Part shown: piece after piece, positions 1 through 9,370 of the stretch
Layout: each line of letters opens with the position of its first letter
Numbering within the stretch: position 1 is the stretch's first letter
Notes under the pieces: generated by a model
Seen by the model: only the letters and a program-made list of their open reading frames with translations
Databases searched by the model: none
Told to the model about the DNA's origin: nothing
Origin: Bacteroidales bacterium UBA3743
Lineage (GTDB): Bacteria; Bacteroidota; Bacteroidia; Bacteroidales; Paludibacteraceae
Reading direction: 5' to 3'
Length of the DNA stretch: 64,000 nt
NCBI GenBank assembly: GCA_002371265.1
Contig: DFGT01000033.1
Location: forward strand, 1-64,000
Program-made: the position numbers and the translations under genes

Positions 1-2512
1 CAATATTATAAGCTCTCACACAAGGGGTTTTGTCCGATATATTCACACTCTGCGCAATATGTGAATGTCCTTCAGAAATTTGTTCTGTATGGATTCCTCC
101 ATTTTTGTCGGTCCATTCGTATGTGCTATCAGATACGAATTTGCCGAAATCATCATAGTATAAGTATGTCATTGTTGTAGACGGTACATAATTGACTTTT
201 ACAGCAACAGGAATAAGAGAGATAGAAACTTTACGACAAGGAGATAATGCAGAATGTTTCTTCCATGATTGGTCTGCAATCAAATCAGAATACTCTCCAG
301 CGACAACACGGAAATAGATACGATCAGCAGTGCCATTAAGTATTGGTGTGAAGATTTTTTCCAAATATTCTTCAATGTCCACATCAAAAGAAGCAGTCTC
401 TACAACCTCGTCTTTGTGAATAGTTTTCCACTCAATTCTATTAATCTCATTTTCAGTAGATGGATCCTGGAATGTATATTGGTAGATATATCCAATCTTC
501 TTGCTTGGATCTAATTGTCCATTAGTATATGTGTAGAATTTAGTTATTGCGTCAGTTGTCACTGCATTTAGGGTCAACACGTCATTTGTGTTTAGATCTA
601 AAATGTTCTTTCCTGTTTTTGCTGAATAATTAAGTTCAATATTTGGAGGTGTGCAAACAGCAAAGAAGATGTTGTCGATTGCATAGTCACGAGTATCACC
701 TGTACCAGCAACGAGTGGGACACAATCTTGATTATGTTTTAATTTCATAGTGATAGTAGCCTCGGAAACTCCGTCAACATCTTCAGACTCAAGAATAAAA
801 CTCTTGTATATATTTTTCCATCCGTCGGAACCACCGTTGAAACTTTCAGATTCTTTCTCTAAAACTTTGCCATTATGTTCAAGAGAAACCTCAATACAAC
901 CCGGATGTTCAGACATTGATGCAACAGCAGCACCAAACGTGATTTCCTTACCTGTACAGATATGATCAACATCTATTTGAAAGAATTCATCCTGAGTATC
1001 GTCATCAAGAAGGTCAAACTGAAGCATGCCTCCAGTCGATATATTATCCGGTATTTCTTTTGCATAACCGTCTGCATCTTTAGTGACACCACCAGGATAA
1101 CCACCATGTGCAGAGATAACATACATTCCATGATTATACAACTCTTTATTTGCACCCTCATCTTTAAGATAAGGCATATTCAGAGTTGCTCCTGTCGATT
1201 CAATATTATATGCTCTTACACAAGGAGTTTTATAGGAACCTCCCAAACTTTGTGAATAATGCATATGCCCCGCAGGAATCTGCTCTGTATGGGTTACTCC
1301 ATATTTATCAGTCCATTCATATAAATCATCAGATATGAAATTGCCGAAATCATCAAAGAATAGGTTTGTCATAGCCATAGGAGCCCCATCATTTGAAGTA
1401 CAGCATGTTCCAGAATGGATTTTCAAAGAATCCGACTTTGCTGGGTTACATCCAGGCAGAGTCACTTCACACGTCACAGTATAATCGGTTTCCGCAGCGT
1501 CAGGAATAAAATTAAAGTTGGCATTTGACGATTTTTGACCTGTTATTGCTTCTTCCCATGAGAAAATCGTTCCCTCTGGATAGTTCTGCTTTGAAGTTAT
1601 AATTGTTGGTTGCATTGGACAAGGATTACCTTTGGCAGAAATCAAAGGTCTTACTTCTCCCGTCACTTTTATGTCATCAATACCTATCGGTATCTGGAAA
1701 CAATCGTTTGTGCGGTAGAAATAGAATGTGATATTTCCATTTTCTGGTACTGTTGCTATGTGAGTCACTGTTTGGGATTTTCCAAAATCCGGTTTTGCTA
1801 TAGTAGCATTTTTCAGACTAGTTGGCACAAATGCGTTGTTATATAGAGTATTAAACTCTATATTGTCATTGCTCGACACAACTCCAAATTCCAAGGCGTT
1901 GCCATTTATACCAGCAGAATATTTATATCCAGTGATATATTCGTTTAAAAATTTGACTTTTGCATCGTTTACTAGAAAGTCAAAATATGTAGAGTCTAAT
2001 AGATTGTATAAATTGAAGGACAGTTTTGCCGTCGTGCCAGGAGCCAATCCATACACTGTATAAGAAATTACAGGACAAAGAGAAGCTGATCCTATATTCA
2101 CAAGCATATTGTTTGATTCCTCATTTGCCTTACAAAATGAGTGTATTAATTTGGGTTGTGCAGTGATAGTTGTATATCCATATTGTGATGGTTTGCCATC
2201 TGCTGGTAGTGTATTTAGGTGAAATACTTTATCGATGTCTGTAATATTGTTGTTGCTATTACTGTTAAACACACCGCCTATTCCAGATTGTTTTACTGAT
2301 TCTAGATTAGCAAACTTTTCGGTCTTGCAAAGGCTATCCTTATTAAGCTCTTCATTATACCAACCGCCCTCATTGCTGTTTGATTTCAAAATTGGGCAAC
2401 ATAATTCTGTATCTGTATCAAAGTCTGTCCCAGCAATAATACATTGTGAGAAAACAGAGGATACAGTTGTGAACAGAATCGTCGAAAAAGAAATAAATCT
2501 CTTTGTGTTCAT
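1..2512 (-). CDS. Large secreted repeat protein, 3' end outside window (partial)
   Basis: The minus-strand frame starting with ATG at 2512 stays open to the window edge, giving about 837 codons. It begins with a signal peptide (MNTKRFISFSTILFTTVSSV, then a cleavage-like FSQ). The body has no recognisable catalytic motif. It is rich in Asn, Asp and Thr and looks like stacked beta-sandwich/adhesin domains. A segment with FDDFGNF, YEWTDKYG, HTEQIP and TPCVRAYNI near residues 378-440 recurs 1200 bp (400 residues) later at positions 1-190, so the protein is built from long internal repeats. The product is probably exported to the surface; a T9SS C-terminal signal would be expected beyond the edge but cannot be seen. 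Function unknown. Existence of the gene is well supported by the long open frame and signal peptide. Confidence 0.8.
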   Translation of the reverse strand, partial: MNTKRFISFSTILFTTVSSVFSQCIIAGTDFDTDTELCCPILKSNSNEGGWYNEELNKDSLCKTEKFANLESVKQSGIGGVFNSNSNNNITDIDKVFHLNTLPADGKPSQYGYTTITAQPKLIHSFCKANEESNNMLVNIGSASLCPVISYTVYGLAPGTTAKLSFNLYNLLDSTYFDFLVNDAKVKFLNEYITGYKYSAGINGNALEFGVVSSNDNIEFNTLYNNAFVPTSLKNATIAKPDFGKSQTVTHIATVPENGNITFYFYRTNDCFQIPIGIDDIKVTGEVRPLISAKGNPCPMQPTIITSKQNYPEGTIFSWEEAITGQKSSNANFNFIPDAAETDYTVTCEVTLPGCNPAKSDSLKIHSGTCCTSNDGAPMAMTNLFFDDFGNFISDDLYEWTDKYGVTHTEQIPAGHMHYSQSLGGSYKTPCVRAYNIESTGATLNMPYLKDEGANKELYNHGMYVISAHGGYPGGVTKDADGYAKEIPDNISTGGMLQFDLLDDDTQDEFFQIDVDHICTGKEITFGAAVASMSEHPGCIEVSLEHNGKVLEKESESFNGGSDGWKNIYKSFILESEDVDGVSEATITMKLKHNQDCVPLVAGTGDTRDYAIDNIFFAVCTPPNIELNYSAKTGKNILDLNTNDVLTLNAVTTDAITKFYTYTNGQLDPSKKIGYIYQYTFQDPSTENEINRIEWKTIHKDEVVETASFDVDIEEYLEKIFTPILNGTADRIYFRVVAGEYSDLIADQSWKKHSALSPCRKVSISLIPVAVKVNYVPSTTMTYLYYDDFGKFVSDSTYEWTDKNGGIHTEQISEGHSHIAQSVNISDKTPCVRAYNI

Positions 2513-2643
2513 AAATTTGTCTTAAAATAAATTCGTTGTGCAAAATTACGGATAATGACATAATATTCAGTTGTTTTTTTAAATATAAATGTGAAAATTG
2601 TCAAAAAATCTTAAAATGGTTCATAATTCAACACGAAAAAAAT

Positions 2644-2671
2644 CCGTCTGTGACTATAATGCCACAGACGG
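2644..2671 (-). terminator. Intrinsic terminator after the CE12 esterase gene
   Basis: A perfect 9-bp stem (CCGTCTGTG at 2644-2652, CACAGACGG at 2663-2671) lies 40 bases downstream of the minus-strand stop codon at 2711. On the minus strand it is followed by a run of seven T. Confidence 0.8.
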
Positions 2672-2710
2672 AACAGTAAATTAGCTTATAAATAAATATC
2701 AAAGAAAAAG

Positions 2711-5700
2711 CTAATCTTTTATAACAATCTTAGATGTTGCGTGAATATTCGATCCCTCCAGTAGCAAAAGATAGATTCCTGGAGCAATGCACGATAGGTC
2801 GACGGTGTGGCTGTTTTCTCCTTGGAAAACATTAATCGTGGCGGTTTGTAATATCCTTCCAATTGCGTCGGCTACTGATATATTCACTACATCATTTTCA
2901 TTTGCATAGTATGATATGTATAAGTCGCCGTATGCAGGATTCGGGCTCACTGTGATACTGTTAGATGAGGCTGAATATGTTTCCGTTTCTGCCGTTGTGT
3001 CTTTTTTCATATCCATCAAATAGTAGCATGCGTTGCAAATGATAGACAATGCATCATCTGTCAGATTAGCAAACGAGCTGCTGTTTAATCCGATTTGGAT
3101 GAATTTTTCAGTGATCTTTGTTCCTGCGACGGAATTGCCCACTGGAATCTCCAAGATACAAACCTGATCCTCACCTTTGACTGAAGCGATCGCATTGATG
3201 TCGCCTGTCGCGTCGGTGAACGACTCCGGATTCATGAATGTCAAAGCTTTTGTGTCGACGGCTGAAACCATCTTGATCTCTCCGTCGCTCAACTCAATGC
3301 CGTCAAACATTGGGTGGCTGCGGAACTCCTCGTCCACGTAAATTGTGGTTGCGGTGGTGTTGTCTCCAAAACCTACCGTCGCCCAACTCCATGCTCCATT
3401 TGCAGTCTTGTAGGCATGCACCTTCATATTTAGAATAGGTTTGTTTATGCCTTCAAGGTTGGCGATGATTGGGGCAGTGGATGGAGTTATCTCACTGATA
3501 AGAACCATGTCAAAACCGCTTAAATCGCTTGTCGTTGAATTGCAATCAATCTCTTCTACATAGAACTCTTTTACGTTCATCAGCATTGGCGAGATTATAT
3601 CATTGACGTAGGTGGCGTCTGTAGGGTCTGTTATGTAGGCAATCTTTTTCTGTCCGTCCTTTAATGTGTCTTTACGGATTGTTTCAGATGGAAATTGTCC
3701 CGGATCCTCTTCTTTACCTCCCTTAAACATAGCAGTCACTGTAGTTGCCTTGGCTGGCATTGTGAAACGGTAGATGGTCGTTTTAGACTTGTGTGAGCCA
3801 TCTTGGTTCCAGCTTTGGAATGTCGTGCCTGAAGCAGGCAGCACTTTTGCTGTGACAGGTGCACCGACAGGGAATTTTGCGGAAGTGGTTATTTCTCCTG
3901 GTTTGTCGATGTTGGCTTTCACAGTCACCTGATACATTGGCTTCATATATCGCTGCAGTGCACTGATATATGGATCTTTGTTTGCTGTCAACTCTTCAAT
4001 GATGAATCGACAGAGCGTCAATGCTCCCATTTCTTGGAAATGAGTGTTGTCTGTGCTTCCGTTAGGATAGTTGGCATACTCTCCTTTGGGATATGTATTG
4101 TAGAAGAAACGTTGGTTATAAGTGGATGAAAATTGTTTGAACATATTGTATGACTTCATGTTCAAATCAACGAATGCGCACTTTCTGTTCTTTGCTACAC
4201 TTTCCATCGCTCCACGATAGTCGGCTCCATTCTCTGCAAATACGTTACGCATTCCGGAATTGTTCCAAGCGTTCATCACCATTGGGGATACAAGCACAGG
4301 AATGGCTCCCTTGCCTTTTGCCTCCACAACAAACGAGTCGATATAAAGTTTGTATTTGTCGACGGGAGTGTAGCGCTCAGGCTTGGTGTCACGGTCGTTG
4401 TGTCCGAACTGTATAAAAACGAAATCACCTGGTTTCAATGCGTTCAACACTGTCTTCCATCTTCCTTGCTCACGGAAACTTCTCGAACTGCGTCCTCCAA
4501 TTGCATGGTTGACAATCTGAATGTCGGAGTTGAAGTAGTATTTCAACACCTGTCCCCATCCTGTCATAGGGAACTGGCTGTCTTTGTAGTCGCAGACAGT
4601 AGAGTCGCCGATAAGGTATATCTTACGGATTGTTCCATCCTTGCCGATAGTCACGCAGATATCCAATCTGGCAGTTTTTCCGTTAGCAAGTGTCATCTCC
4701 ACAGAGTAAGTTCCATTGTTTGTGACAGAAAGGGTTGACTTTGTCTCTCCTGATATCACCTGGTTGTTGAAATACCATTTGTACGACTTGGCATCTGAGG
4801 CAACCAAAGCTTTTTTGTTGTTGTCAATAGTCAGTGTAGGCTCAGTGACCTGTGTCTGAGGCTCATCTTCTGGCTCTTTTACGTTTGATTCATAGACTGC
4901 CTTGTATGTCACGTCGGCATTGCCCATCTTGACTACGTAAAGAGACTTTGTAGATATGCTCTTCTTATTGCCGTCCTCCCAGCGTAGAAATTTAGCGTTC
5001 TTTGCTGGAATAGTCTTCAAAGTCACATTTATTCCTGCTGGAAACTCAGCTGTACGTGAGATGGCCTGAGATTTAGAAGCATCGTTGATCTTGATTGTGA
5101 CCTTGTGGCGAGGCAGAGTGCAGGCTGCAAGTTTTTTCAAATCTGCGTTAGTGCTTTTCTCGATTGTCTCCACCACAAATCTTGCATTTTCAGTTGCTCC
5201 GAGCTCCTGATAGTGCACCTGGTCTGTATTTCCGTTTTTATAGTTAGGATACTCACCGGCAACAAGGTGCATTGTGCAGAATCTCTCAGAATAGAGCTGT
5301 CCTTGAGCGACGAAGAGGTCATAGCAGAACTTGTCAAGATCCACCAAAGGCACACCTGTGCTCTTTGCAACGTCTCTCATTAATTGAGGGTGCTCATGAT
5401 AAGAGTCGTATGGCTTGCCGTTTGTCCAAGCCGCACGACGTACGGTAGACACCAAAACAGGAATTGCTCCTTTAGCTTTTGTGTCGTTCACAAATTTCTT
5501 GATGTTCTCCTCGAACACACCCTTTGGTGAGTAACGTTTAGGATCTGTGTTACGGTCATTGATTCCAAATTGGATAAATACGTAATCTCCTTTCTTTAAT
5601 TGGTTTCTGACTGCGGGCCAGTGATCTCTGTAGAAACTTAGAGAACTGGTTCCTCCTACTGCTTTGTTATAACAAACGGCTTTAGATTTGTCGAAGAAGA

Positions 5701-5872
5701 ATGGCAACATCTGTCCCCATCCCTTGCGAGGAGCATATCCGTCGTTATAATCCTGAACGGTTGAATCTCCGATTGTGAACACTCTTAGCTGTGCATTAAT
5801 GAATGCGGGGGCACTCAGTATAAGCATAAGAATGGCCATCAAACGTTTGATATATATTGCTATTTTGTTCAT
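2711..5872 (-). CDS. Secreted double-domain rhamnogalacturonan acetylesterase (CE12-like) with T9SS signal
   Basis: Predicted to remove acetyl groups from the rhamnogalacturonan I backbone outside the cell. I take ATG 5872 (MNKIAIYIKR, then a hydrophobic signal segment) as the start. An ATG at 5947 also opens the frame but lies inside the terminator hairpin of the preceding gene. Approximate order in 1053 residues: signal peptide; first SGNH esterase (30-255; GDSTVQDY with the nucleophile Ser, FGINDRN, and D..H in DQVHYQELG); a beta-repeat domain; an Ig-like segment; second SGNH esterase (420-620; GDSTVCDY, FGHNDRD, DNTHFQEMG); a second beta-repeat domain; a ThuA-like module (742-955) nearly identical to one in the next gene; and a T9SS type A sorting domain at the end. 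Both catalytic triads look intact. It sits downstream of the PL11 lyase gene on the same strand. Confidence 0.88.
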   Translation of the reverse strand: MNKIAIYIKRLMAILMLILSAPAFINAQLRVFTIGDSTVQDYNDGYAPRKGWGQMLPFFFDKSKAVCYNKAVGGTSSLSFYRDHWPAVRNQLKKGDYVFIQFGINDRNTDPKRYSPKGVFEENIKKFVNDTKAKGAIPVLVSTVRRAAWTNGKPYDSYHEHPQLMRDVAKSTGVPLVDLDKFCYDLFVAQGQLYSERFCTMHLVAGEYPNYKNGNTDQVHYQELGATENARFVVETIEKSTNADLKKLAACTLPRHKVTIKINDASKSQAISRTAEFPAGINVTLKTIPAKNAKFLRWEDGNKKSISTKSLYVVKMGNADVTYKAVYESNVKEPEDEPQTQVTEPTLTIDNNKKALVASDAKSYKWYFNNQVISGETKSTLSVTNNGTYSVEMTLANGKTARLDICVTIGKDGTIRKIYLIGDSTVCDYKDSQFPMTGWGQVLKYYFNSDIQIVNHAIGGRSSRSFREQGRWKTVLNALKPGDFVFIQFGHNDRDTKPERYTPVDKYKLYIDSFVVEAKGKGAIPVLVSPMVMNAWNNSGMRNVFAENGADYRGAMESVAKNRKCAFVDLNMKSYNMFKQFSSTYNQRFFYNTYPKGEYANYPNGSTDNTHFQEMGALTLCRFIIEELTANKDPYISALQRYMKPMYQVTVKANIDKPGEITTSAKFPVGAPVTAKVLPASGTTFQSWNQDGSHKSKTTIYRFTMPAKATTVTAMFKGGKEEDPGQFPSETIRKDTLKDGQKKIAYITDPTDATYVNDIISPMLMNVKEFYVEEIDCNSTTSDLSGFDMVLISEITPSTAPIIANLEGINKPILNMKVHAYKTANGAWSWATVGFGDNTTATTIYVDEEFRSHPMFDGIELSDGEIKMVSAVDTKALTFMNPESFTDATGDINAIASVKGEDQVCILEIPVGNSVAGTKITEKFIQIGLNSSSFANLTDDALSIICNACYYLMDMKKDTTAETETYSASSNSITVSPNPAYGDLYISYYANENDVVNISVADAIGRILQTATINVFQGENSHTVDLSCIAPGIYLLLLEGSNIHATSKIVIKD

Positions 5873-5906
5873 GATGATACTCATTAAGTTAGACATAAAG
5901 AGAGCT

Positions 5907-5930
5907 AAAGGAGGGGGAAATCCCTCCTTT
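5907..5930 (-). terminator. Second hairpin after the PL11 lyase gene
   Basis: Stem AAAGGAGGG (5907-5915) with CCCTCCTTT (5922-5930) and a 6-base loop, located between the PL11 gene and the esterase gene. It follows directly after the hairpin at 5939-5989, so the pair forms a double terminator on the minus strand. Confidence 0.6.
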
Positions 5931-5938
5931 ATTTTGAA

Positions 5939-5989
5939 AAGCACCATTCCTCAAGTGGCTATGGGTATAAAATTTTAGGAATGGTGCTT
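5939..5989 (-). terminator. Intrinsic terminator after the PL11 lyase gene
   Basis: A perfect 12-bp stem (AAGCACCATTCC at 5939-5950, GGAATGGTGCTT at 5978-5989) with a 27-base loop, 25 bases after the minus-strand stop at 6014. The 3' arm runs into TTTT on the minus strand. Its presence argues that the esterase gene downstream is at least partly transcribed from its own start and that its true start codon lies after the hairpin. Confidence 0.7.
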
Positions 5990-6013
5990 GTTATAAAAAG
6001 ATTTTTTATGGTA

Positions 6014-9000
6014 TTACTGCTTTACAATGATTTTTGCCACGTGGTGTATGCCATTGCCCTCGACACTTATCATGTACACTCCTGATGCCATGCCAGACAA
6101 ATTTGTCTGATAGTTGTTGCGGCCAGGTATTGTCTCGATTGTCTCTCGGCTGATGATCTTTCCAGTGATACCGATTACAGATATGATTGTCTTATCATAT
6201 CCATCGTTGTCGAATGAGATATTCAAAATGCCAGACGAGACGTAGATGCTCATTCCTGTAGCTGTCGACTTGAAGGTGTCAGTGTTAGACGGTAATCCTG
6301 AGTTCATTCCCATCAAGTAGTAGCATGCGTTGCGAACGATTGATAGAGCGTCGTTTGTAAGATTTGCGTAAGAACTGCTGTTCAAACCGATCTGGATGAA
6401 TTTCTCAGAGATTTTTGTTCCTGCGACTGATGCTCCGACAGGGATCTCCAAGATACATACCTGCTCTTCTCCCTTGACTGATGCGATCGACTGAATGTTG
6501 CCGGCTGCATCTGTGAATGATTCAGGGTTCATGTATGTCAACGCTTTTGTGTTGACTTCAGACACCATCTGTATTTCATTGCCCTTAGAGAAGTCGATGT
6601 CTTTGAACATTGGATGAGACTGAGCTGCCGACTCTACAACCAAATTTGTAGCTGTAGTGTTGTCGCCGTAACCGTTTTCTGCCCAGCTCCATGCTCCGTC
6701 TGCGGTCTTGTATGAGTGAACCTTCATGTTAAGCACTGGTTTTGCTATACCTTCAATGTTCGCAATGATAGGTGCTGTGGAAGCTGTCACTTCACTGATA
6801 AGAACCATATCAAATGCTGTCAAATCAGCTTTGGCATTGTTCGCGTCGATTATTCTGACGTATAGACTATCTGTTTTGCCAAGCATCTGATAGATCTTAT
6901 CGTTTTTAAATTCAGTGTTAGTAGTGTCTGTTATGTATGCGATGCGTTTTAGTGAACCGTCAATCTGCTTTACGTTCACTTTGTATGATACTTCGTTTTT
7001 GCCTCCTTTTGTCTTGACTGTGAATGTTGCATTTTCTTTAGTTGTTCCAGAGATTACAACATTGTTTCCGTTAGTCTTTGCAGAAAGTCCTTCAGGAAGA
7101 CCAGTCACCTCTACGCCTGTTGCTGTTCCACCGAATGTGAAAGACAAGTTTACTTGCTCGTTTGGTAGAAGTTCCTGATTCAAAGATCCTTCGAAAGATA
7201 GAGTTGCATCTTCTTGTGCTGGAGGAGTGACCTCGTGACCTGGAGTGTAGATGTCAGGTTGAGCGATTTTGTCAACACCGTCACCAATATAGAAGCCAAG
7301 GTGAGGTGGCTGGTTGTACGAGCTGTTCTGCCATGCGATACCACAACGATAAACAGGATCGTGCATTAATGTGAACAATCTGTATTTCGACTCGATTGTT
7401 GTAGTGTAGATGTAAATCTTGTCGCCATCATGGAATATCACTTCCTCACGCCAGTCTCCAAACAAGTCTGCTGAAAGACAAGGAGTGTTTTTTGTTCCGT
7501 TGCAAGCATTACCCTTGAAAGTGATGAGGCGGTTGACACCATTTCCATTCCACTTGTCACATTTTGTTCCGTCTAGCAACTCGTCCTGCAAATCACCATC
7601 CCAGTAGATACGGAAGTTGACGCTTGGCTTTGTGCTTGAGATTTGGTTTCCTTTGCAATCAAACACGCCAGGAGCAGAACTCCACATTTCAAAACCTTTG
7701 TGTTTAGCATCAATATCAGCTGCCATACCACGACCGTTATCGGTTCCTGTTTTCTTTCCGTGGATCACCTTGTTGGTCTTTAGGTCTCTCATTTCATATC
7801 CGTAGGCAGATCCCTTATCCTCGTGTACAAACCATCCCTCAAGTCCTGGACGGTCTGGGTCCATATCAGACACGTGCATAGCGTCGCCATGTCCGAATCC
7901 TGTTCTTGAATAAGTCTTTCCATCATCATCGATAATGGCTGAACCAAGGATAATCTCGTCTTTTCCGTCACCGTCAACATCAGCAACAGAGACGTTGTGG
8001 TTTCCGTCACCGTATGCTCCCTGACCCTTCTTGTCTGAGTTGTGGTACCAGCGCTGCACAAGTTTTTTGTTTTTGAAATCGTAAGCTGCAAGAGTTGTAC
8101 GTGTATAGTATCCACGACACATCACTACACTTGGATGAACGCCATCCAAATAAGCTGTACATGCGTTGAAACGGTCGACACGGTTGCCATAGTTGTCGCC
8201 CCATGCCGATACATTGCCTCTGCCTGGAGTGTACTCCACGGTGTGGATCTCAGCACCAGTAGCACCTTCGAAGATTGTCAGATACTCAGGACCTGTCAAC
8301 ACATATCCATTACCATTGCGGTAGTCAGCGTTAGGATTGTCGTTGCCCATAATCACGTTTTTGCCTTTACCATCTTTTGTGCCTGGAGCTGTCTTGCAGA
8401 CCATCTCACATTTTCCGTCACCGTCGTAGTCGTACACTTGGAATTGAGTGTAGTGAGCACCAGAACGGATGTTTATTCCAAGGTCGATTCTCCAAAGGAA
8501 TGTTCCGTCAAGTCTGTAGCAGTCAATCAAAGTGTTGTCTGTCTTTCCACTCTGTGAGTTGTCTTTCGCGTTGTCGGGATACCACTTTACAAAAAGCTCA
8601 TACTGTCCGTCTCCGTCAACGTCTCCAACGCTCATGTCGTTGGCAGCGTAGTTTGTGCCTGGACGCTTTAGAGTAAGTGTCTTGTATTGCTGGTCCCATG
8701 GAGTGATTGCCTTGGAAGCATCAATCTCTTTTCCTCCAACAACAGCTTTAATTACATACTTTGAGCTTGCGGCACCTTTTGTGTCTACATAATTGGTTTT
8801 AGAAGTGATGGGGGCATCGTTCACCTTTGCACCATCACGATAAATGTTAAACCCTGTGGATTTGTCGTCAGTTCCTAGAAATCTCCAGCTGACGAAAACA
8901 CCATTGTTTACCTTAACGGCAACAACTCCACGATCAAGATACTCCATCTGCTTAGTCGCAGACCACGCTTCTGTCTGTCCGGCTAGGATCAGTACAAGAA

Positions 9001-9028
9001 GTAGTAAGTTTGTAAATAAATGTTTCAT
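6014..9028 (-). CDS. Secreted rhamnogalacturonan lyase (PL11 family) with T9SS signal
   Basis: Predicted to cleave the rhamnogalacturonan I backbone by beta-elimination outside the cell. The 1004-residue product starts with a clear signal peptide (MKHLFTNLLLLVLILAGQTE). It then has the PL11/YesW-type domain (about 25-610): YLDRGVVAVK near the N-terminus, then several calcium-binding GDVDGDG and YDYDGDGK loops of the eight-bladed propeller, and GDWREEVIFHDGD near its end. A small Ig-like segment follows (about 625-690), then the ThuA-like module (about 694-907) shared with the neighbouring CE12 esterase, and a T9SS type A sorting domain. It lies just downstream of a hybrid regulator gene on the same strand; a 342-base gap between them suggests its own promoter. 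Confidence 0.92.
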   Translation of the reverse strand: MKHLFTNLLLLVLILAGQTEAWSATKQMEYLDRGVVAVKVNNGVFVSWRFLGTDDKSTGFNIYRDGAKVNDAPITSKTNYVDTKGAASSKYVIKAVVGGKEIDASKAITPWDQQYKTLTLKRPGTNYAANDMSVGDVDGDGQYELFVKWYPDNAKDNSQSGKTDNTLIDCYRLDGTFLWRIDLGINIRSGAHYTQFQVYDYDGDGKCEMVCKTAPGTKDGKGKNVIMGNDNPNADYRNGNGYVLTGPEYLTIFEGATGAEIHTVEYTPGRGNVSAWGDNYGNRVDRFNACTAYLDGVHPSVVMCRGYYTRTTLAAYDFKNKKLVQRWYHNSDKKGQGAYGDGNHNVSVADVDGDGKDEIILGSAIIDDDGKTYSRTGFGHGDAMHVSDMDPDRPGLEGWFVHEDKGSAYGYEMRDLKTNKVIHGKKTGTDNGRGMAADIDAKHKGFEMWSSAPGVFDCKGNQISSTKPSVNFRIYWDGDLQDELLDGTKCDKWNGNGVNRLITFKGNACNGTKNTPCLSADLFGDWREEVIFHDGDKIYIYTTTIESKYRLFTLMHDPVYRCGIAWQNSSYNQPPHLGFYIGDGVDKIAQPDIYTPGHEVTPPAQEDATLSFEGSLNQELLPNEQVNLSFTFGGTATGVEVTGLPEGLSAKTNGNNVVISGTTKENATFTVKTKGGKNEVSYKVNVKQIDGSLKRIAYITDTTNTEFKNDKIYQMLGKTDSLYVRIIDANNAKADLTAFDMVLISEVTASTAPIIANIEGIAKPVLNMKVHSYKTADGAWSWAENGYGDNTTATNLVVESAAQSHPMFKDIDFSKGNEIQMVSEVNTKALTYMNPESFTDAAGNIQSIASVKGEEQVCILEIPVGASVAGTKISEKFIQIGLNSSSYANLTNDALSIVRNACYYLMGMNSGLPSNTDTFKSTATGMSIYVSSGILNISFDNDGYDKTIISVIGITGKIISRETIETIPGRNNYQTNLSGMASGVYMISVEGNGIHHVAKIIVKQ

Positions 9029-9370
9029 GATAATCGATGTTAAAGTTGTTAGATTGTCTATGTCTAGTTGTTATTTGTCATTTGTAGAATCCTTTTGTTT
9101 GTTTTTGTGTTTTGTTTCTGTTGCGAAGATAGGACATAGATGCGTGTGGCGTTTTTAAAAACACTCCAAAGAATAGGAGAATCGCTCCACGGAATATCGT
9201 AGTTGCCAAAAAATCCGATGAAAAGGGATTTTTTTGATGAATTTATTTTGTCAAAAAAGATGAATTTTAGACTTTTATATCGTGATTTTTGCTCATTGAA
9301 GGTCATCGATTTTTCGTTTTTAGCGTAGATTTTATTGATTAATAGTTGTCTATTAAGTGTCTGTGAGGCT
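9029..9370. other. Intergenic region with probable lyase promoter
   Basis: No gene seen. On the minus strand a TATCTTCG box (9124-9131) resembles the Bacteroidetes -7 element TAnnTTTG with one mismatch and would give a leader of about 90 bases for the PL11 gene. The rest is AT-rich, without clear repeats. Confidence 0.4.

Noticed and set aside
5873..5947. Longer N-terminus of the CE12 esterase starting at ATG 5947
   Set aside because: This stretch lies inside the terminator hairpins of the preceding gene and encodes no signal-like sequence; the signal peptide begins at 5872.
8042..8557. Open frame on the plus strand opposite the PL11 gene
   Set aside because: It is fully opposite the strongly supported PL11 lyase, Cys-rich and without domain features; a shadow frame.
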